From Pyrus communis (lineage: Eukaryota > Streptophyta > Magnoliopsida > Rosales > Rosaceae): 64,000 nucleotides of DNA. The stretch's first letter is position 1. Each line of letters opens with the position of its first letter. Shown here piece after piece: positions 60,426 through 64,000 of the stretch. Below the pieces are notes generated by a model. The model was given only the letters and a program-made list of their open reading frames with translations, had not been told where the DNA came from and made no database searches. The DNA is taken from NCBI RefSeq assembly GCF_963583255.1, contig NC_084817.1, positions 20,131,989 through 20,195,988 of the forward strand, read 5' to 3'. Both the position numbers and the translations under genes were made by a program.

Positions 60426-61112
60426 ATGGCAAACTCATCGAACCTTAGCTTGGAATTGAGCCTTAGCAGTGATACGGGCGCGCCGCGTCAAGGTAACGTA
60501 TGGCGCCTTTCTTTCTTATCTTCTAACGGTCTTCTTACAGGTGAAGACTCCGTGATGCAGGACGCCACAACAGCTACAATAGTAGCTAGGAACCTCCTCA
60601 CTCCAAAAGATAGTAGGCTGCTGTCAGGACGGTCCGATGAGTTGGCCGTTCAAGAGTCCCTCGCACTTAGTGTTCAGTGTGCGAGTTCTGTGTCCAACAT
60701 GGGCCAACGCCTGCTTGCCCGCTCCCGTCAGGTGGAATCATTGATGGCAGAGGTGGAAAGTCTTAAGCAAGAGATCCAGCAGCTTAAGTACGAGAATAGA
60801 AGTTTGCATGTGCTTGCAAATAACTATTCGTCGGGCATGAAGAGGAAGCTTGATGAGCTGCAAGAATCTGAGGGTCGAATTCACAGTGACCGTCAAAGGC
60901 TTGCGGCTTATCTCCAGAGGCACCTTTTTCCTGGGTCATCCAGCGTTTGGCCAAGTATTGAGGCCTGGAGTGCTCTAGCTCCGATGCCTCCCGCTTCGAT
61001 GCCTCCTGCTTCGATGCCTCCCGCTTCGATGCCTTCTGTTCCGACGCCTTCTGATCCGACGCCTTCTGCTCCGACGCCTCGTAGTGGGGCTTCACGTAAA
61101 CATCCTTTGTGA
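60426..61112 (+). CDS. Antisense ORF in the LTR element: coiled-coil protein, unknown function
   Basis: 228 codons, on the strand opposite to the element's LTR/primer-site polarity. The start context AAAAATGGCA is favourable. The product is hydrophilic: a Ser/Leu-rich N-terminus (MANSSNLSLELSLSSDTGAP), a middle with ATIVARNLLTPKDSRLLSGR, and a heptad-rich stretch at about residues 95-165 (VESLMAEVESLKQEIQQLKY, then MKRKLDELQESEGR) predicted as coiled coil. A Pro/Ser-rich tail follows, made of repeats of five residues (MPPAS x3, then PTPSD/PTPSA). I recall similar proteins as repeated hypothetical proteins in Rosaceae genomes, but cannot verify this. Antisense ORFs are known in some Tat/Ogre-type Gypsy elements. 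It has no gag zinc knuckle, and no function is assigned. Confidence 0.7.
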   Translation: MANSSNLSLELSLSSDTGAPRQGNVWRLSFLSSNGLLTGEDSVMQDATTATIVARNLLTPKDSRLLSGRSDELAVQESLALSVQCASSVSNMGQRLLARSRQVESLMAEVESLKQEIQQLKYENRSLHVLANNYSSGMKRKLDELQESEGRIHSDRQRLAAYLQRHLFPGSSSVWPSIEAWSALAPMPPASMPPASMPPASMPSVPTPSDPTPSAPTPRSGASRKHPL

Positions 61113-61442
61113 AGGCTCCATCTTTTTGCCATGTTTATTTTTATTCTATATTTTTTTTATTATTATTTTATTATTATTTTTATTATGAACATGATTTGCT
61201 TTATTCAGTGCATTGGGTTGCCTCCTAAGTAGCGCTTTCTTTTACGTCTTGCAGCCGGACGAAGAACCCAATCACTCCAGTATATGTTCACGAATCGGAT
61301 GAAAACTCCGAGTCATAAACTAGTACCTAAAACAAGAAACAAAACAAGATTAAGAATCTGGAATAAAAAAAATAAAAAGATCAAACGAAAATAAAATAAT
61401 CCAAGGGATTAGCAAATTTTCTAATCCCCGGCAACGGCGCCA

Positions 61443-62042
61443 TTTATTTTTTATATATATTTTTTATTTTTTTATTTTTTATTTATTTTATTTTATTTTA
61501 TCTTATTATTCTTTTATTATATTGTATTTTATTATTTATATTTTCTTTATTTTATATCTCAAATATTTTTTTTTTATTTTTATTTTTTTATTTTTAATTC
61601 TTATTTATTTTTATTTTTTTTTTCATCTTTATTTTTTTTTTTCATTTTCTTTCTTTTTTTTATTATTCTTTTTATTCTTATTTTTTATTTTTTATTTTTA
61701 ATATATATTTATTATGTATTATATATTATATATTAAATTTTATACTCATATTTTTATATTTTATTTATATTATTACAATTTTTTTTTATTTATTTATTTT
61801 ATATCTATCTAATTATCTCTTATTTTTATTATTTATTTCTCTTTATATTTTTTTTTAATTTCTATATATTTTTTACTTATTAATTTTATATGTATATGTA
61901 TATATTTATATTTAATTTTTATTGTTTATATTTACTATATTCTCTCTCAATTTTTACTCATATTTATTATTTTTTATCTTTTGTTTATTTTTTTTTTATT
62001 TTTTATTTTTTTTAATTTTTTTTTATTTTTCTTTTATATTTT
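61443..62042. repeat. 600-bp nearly pure A/T block
   Basis: Mostly TTTATTTTT-type DNA, strongly T-rich on the plus strand, with scattered C and very few G. It lies between the two leader copies. No coding capacity. Confidence 0.9.
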
Positions 62043-62286
62043 TATTATGAACATGCTTTGCTTTATTCAGTGCATTGGGTTGCCTCCCAAGTAGCGCTTT
62101 CTTTTACGTCTTGTAGCCGGACGAAGAACCCAATCACTCCAGTATATGTTCACGAATCGGATGAAAACTCCGAGTCATAAACTAGTACCTAAAACAAGAA
62201 ACAAAACAAGATTAAGAATCTGGAATAAAAAAAATAAAAAGATCAAACGAAAATAAAACAATCCAAGGGATTAGCAAATTTTCTAA

Positions 62287-62304
62287 TCCCCAGCAACGGC
62301 GCCA
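62287..62304 (-). other. Primer-binding site, tRNA-Asp type
   Basis: The plus strand reads TCCCCAGCAACGGCGCCA, one base different from the 3' end of plant tRNA-Asp (TCCCCGGCAACGGCGCCA). The copies at 55444-55461 and 61425-61442 match the tRNA perfectly. It lies 5 bp from the LTR border at 62310. Confidence 0.85.
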
Positions 62305-62309
62305 AAATT

Positions 62310-64000
62310 TGATGCGAGAATTATACACACACAAATTAAACCCTCTTTTTGACAATTGTAGTAAGTATGTAAGTAGGGATCGTTCTGGACCGGGGATTAG
62401 GAGGGATTGTTAATCACTTGGATTTGACTCAAAAACGCTAAAAACACAATCTAAAACACTATACTAGACTCAAAGAATGCAAAACTAAACTTTAAAACAC
62501 TAAGACAAACCAAAGACTCAAAATGCTTTAAAGCATAAACTAAATTGATTTCTAACTAAATTGAACAATAAGGTAAAGGGGGATTTAGGTTTTGATTAAA
62601 CTAAATGACAGATTGTAAATTAAAGCATAAGGAAATGAAGTAAACACAAAATGAATGAATCAACAGCTAAAAAGAGATAGCACAAATGGAGATGAAGCTA
62701 GAGATTCGATTTCACCATTGCTAAGCCAAGTCCATGCTTGTTAAGTCAGATTATACTCATCCCTCTACTTATTTCTTGGGTTTGTTTCACTTAGATATGA
62801 TCAGCCATATGATGTGTGGATTTGATCAAATGTCTCTAATCATGAGCCTAATTGTGATGTGCAACTTTGGTTCCTAATCAAGACTATGTAGTGCACAAGA
62901 AACTTTCACAAAACCAAAGGGAACACTCGGCAGGATGTTTGCAAAACATTCCCTTCATTCATTCACATATCTACCAAGATTATGCATGATGTGTGCTTTA
63001 ATCTTGGCTAAACAACCTGTGGTTAATTCAAATGATGATCAAGCATTAAAATCAACACACTAAGTCACAATTAAATCGGAGAATGAAACAAGAAATAGAT
63101 AGATTAAATGAGAATTCCGAATTAACTACATGGCAATCTTGCAAGGCTACATCGAATCCCTAGAGAGAGATTAGTTACACTTCATGTTTACAAAAGGTTT
63201 GACATAAAAATATATAACATGAGTGAACATAGGATTAAGAAGAAAGAACCCTTGAAGCAAAACTGATGTCGAAATCCTTTAAGAAATGGGAGAGTGTATC
63301 TAATGGAATGAAGCCGAGAGGAAGTTCCTCATGGTACAAAACAAAGAGAATCAAAGAAACACCTAAACATTCCAACAACTCAAACTTGAATTGTATGAAC
63401 GTTTAGGCCCTCTTATCTTCCTCTTCGTCGTAGCACAAGGTCTAAGGGATGTTGTTGGTGTGTTGAATGGATTGGGGAATTATGGAAATGGATGAGGAGT
63501 GGTGTTTGGATTATAAGGGAATGGTAGCTCACGGCAATGAGGGAAGATTGGATGTGTTTGTGATGTGTTGTGTATGAAAATGAGATGTGATTTTTGTGTA
63601 TGAATGCATGGGTTTTTATAGGGGGAATGAGAGAATATGTGGGTGATTGTTTAAGAGTGAATGTGGTTGTTATGATTGAGAGTGCATGTGGATGAAATGA
63701 TGAAGTAGGAAGGTGGAAATGCATGTGTTGAATTGGTGGTGCAATGATGAAAGAGTAAGTGCATGTGTGTGTGAATGGTGGTAGCTAGGGTGAATTATGA
63801 TGAATGCATGTAGAATATAGATGGAGAAGGTGGTGTAATGATGAAGGATTAAGTGCATGTGTGTGTGAATGGTGTTTCTTGATGGTTTTGGGGTTGTGAT
63901 GCATGTGAATGCATGTGGCTAAGGGTTGTTGATTGGGCTAGAGGTTTTGCATGGCTCAAAGCATTGTTTGATTGGGCTAGGCCCTTTGTTTTATGTCCAA
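62310..64000 (-). repeat. 5' LTR (right copy), cut by the window end
   Basis: Direct copy of 55467-57198 with about five substitutions and lacking one 44-bp unit. By the offset it should end about 225 bp beyond the window. Confidence 0.9.

Larger units (their letters stand above)
61181..62304 (-). repeat. Duplicated leader plus primer-site unit, period 862 bp
   Basis: 61181-61442 and 62043-62304 are near-identical (TATTATGAACATG..., CATTGGGTTGCCTCC..., ending CAACGGCGCCA). Each ends at the final base of the tRNA-complementary site. Between them is an A/T block. Confidence 0.9.
55361..64000 (-). mobile_element. LTR retrotransposon derivative (LARD-like, tRNA-Asp primed)
   Basis: Orientation is minus: the 5' LTR is at 62310 onward (cut by the window end), the primer-binding site is just left of it, the internal region is 57427-62309, the polypurine tract is at 57427-57440, and the 3' LTR is 55467-57426. 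LTR borders read TG..CA. The primer site matches the 3' end of tRNA-Asp, as in Athila-type Gypsy elements. The 4.9-kb interior has no gag, protease, reverse transcriptase or integrase, so it needs a partner element. It carries an antisense ORF, a duplicated leader, and an extra leader copy outside the left LTR. LTRs differ at about five positions by eye. Confidence 0.88.

Noticed and set aside
1..64000. CRISPR-like or phage-like systems
   Set aside because: The DNA is clearly plant nuclear with spliced genes; the regularly spaced repeats seen (53.0-53.4 kb, 34.6-35.0 kb) have diverged units without unique spacers.

Overview
The window is plant nuclear DNA, most likely from a woody eudicot and probably Rosaceae of the apple/pear type. 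Evidence is the intron-rich genes with GT..AG borders, the SVP/JOINTLESS-clade MADS gene, and SINE and LTR repeats of a kind I associate with Malus/Pyrus; the species call is inference. I see no prokaryotic genes, CRISPR array, rRNA or intact tRNA gene.

Left part (about 1-30 kb): four genes, all on the minus strand, separated by small transposons. They are the AP-4 adaptor mu subunit (13 exons, 4598-11207), a beta-carbonic anhydrase (10 exons, 13949-16274), a small PWWP-domain protein (8 coding exons, 17588-19866, with an apparent untranslated exon near 21.3 kb) and a single-exon DnaJ protein (28693-29637). Between them lie an inverted pair of SINEs, a 5'-truncated LINE, two hAT-type elements with 8-bp target duplications, and several MITEs.

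Middle part (about 30-54 kb): one plus-strand SVP-clade MADS-box gene (7 coding exons, 43278-51951, first intron 6.6 kb). Upstream of it are decayed partial copies of the same gene: copy A at 33.4-37.8 kb, with remnants of exons 5-7, and copy B at 41.5-42.0 kb, with remnants of exons 3-4. They are separated by a degenerate LTR pair. A 572-bp Mutator-like element with a 9-bp target duplication sits downstream.

Right part (about 55-64 kb): a young LTR retrotransposon derivative on the minus strand. Its nearly identical long LTRs are at 55467-57426 and from 62310 to beyond the window edge. It has a tRNA-Asp type primer-binding site and a polypurine tract but no gag-pol. It carries a 228-codon coiled-coil ORF in antisense (60426-61112), preceded by a TATA-like box, two G-boxes and repeat arrays. 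Its leader and primer-binding site are duplicated around a roughly 600-bp almost pure A/T block. The left LTR abuts a further leader copy and an inverted LTR fragment, so the locus is rearranged. This is the most unusual structure in the window.

The host genes (vesicle trafficking, CO2/bicarbonate chemistry, chromatin reading, chaperone, transcription factor) have no evident shared pathway. Exon borders were derived by eye from splice consensus, reading frame and remembered protein families; no alignment or search was run.
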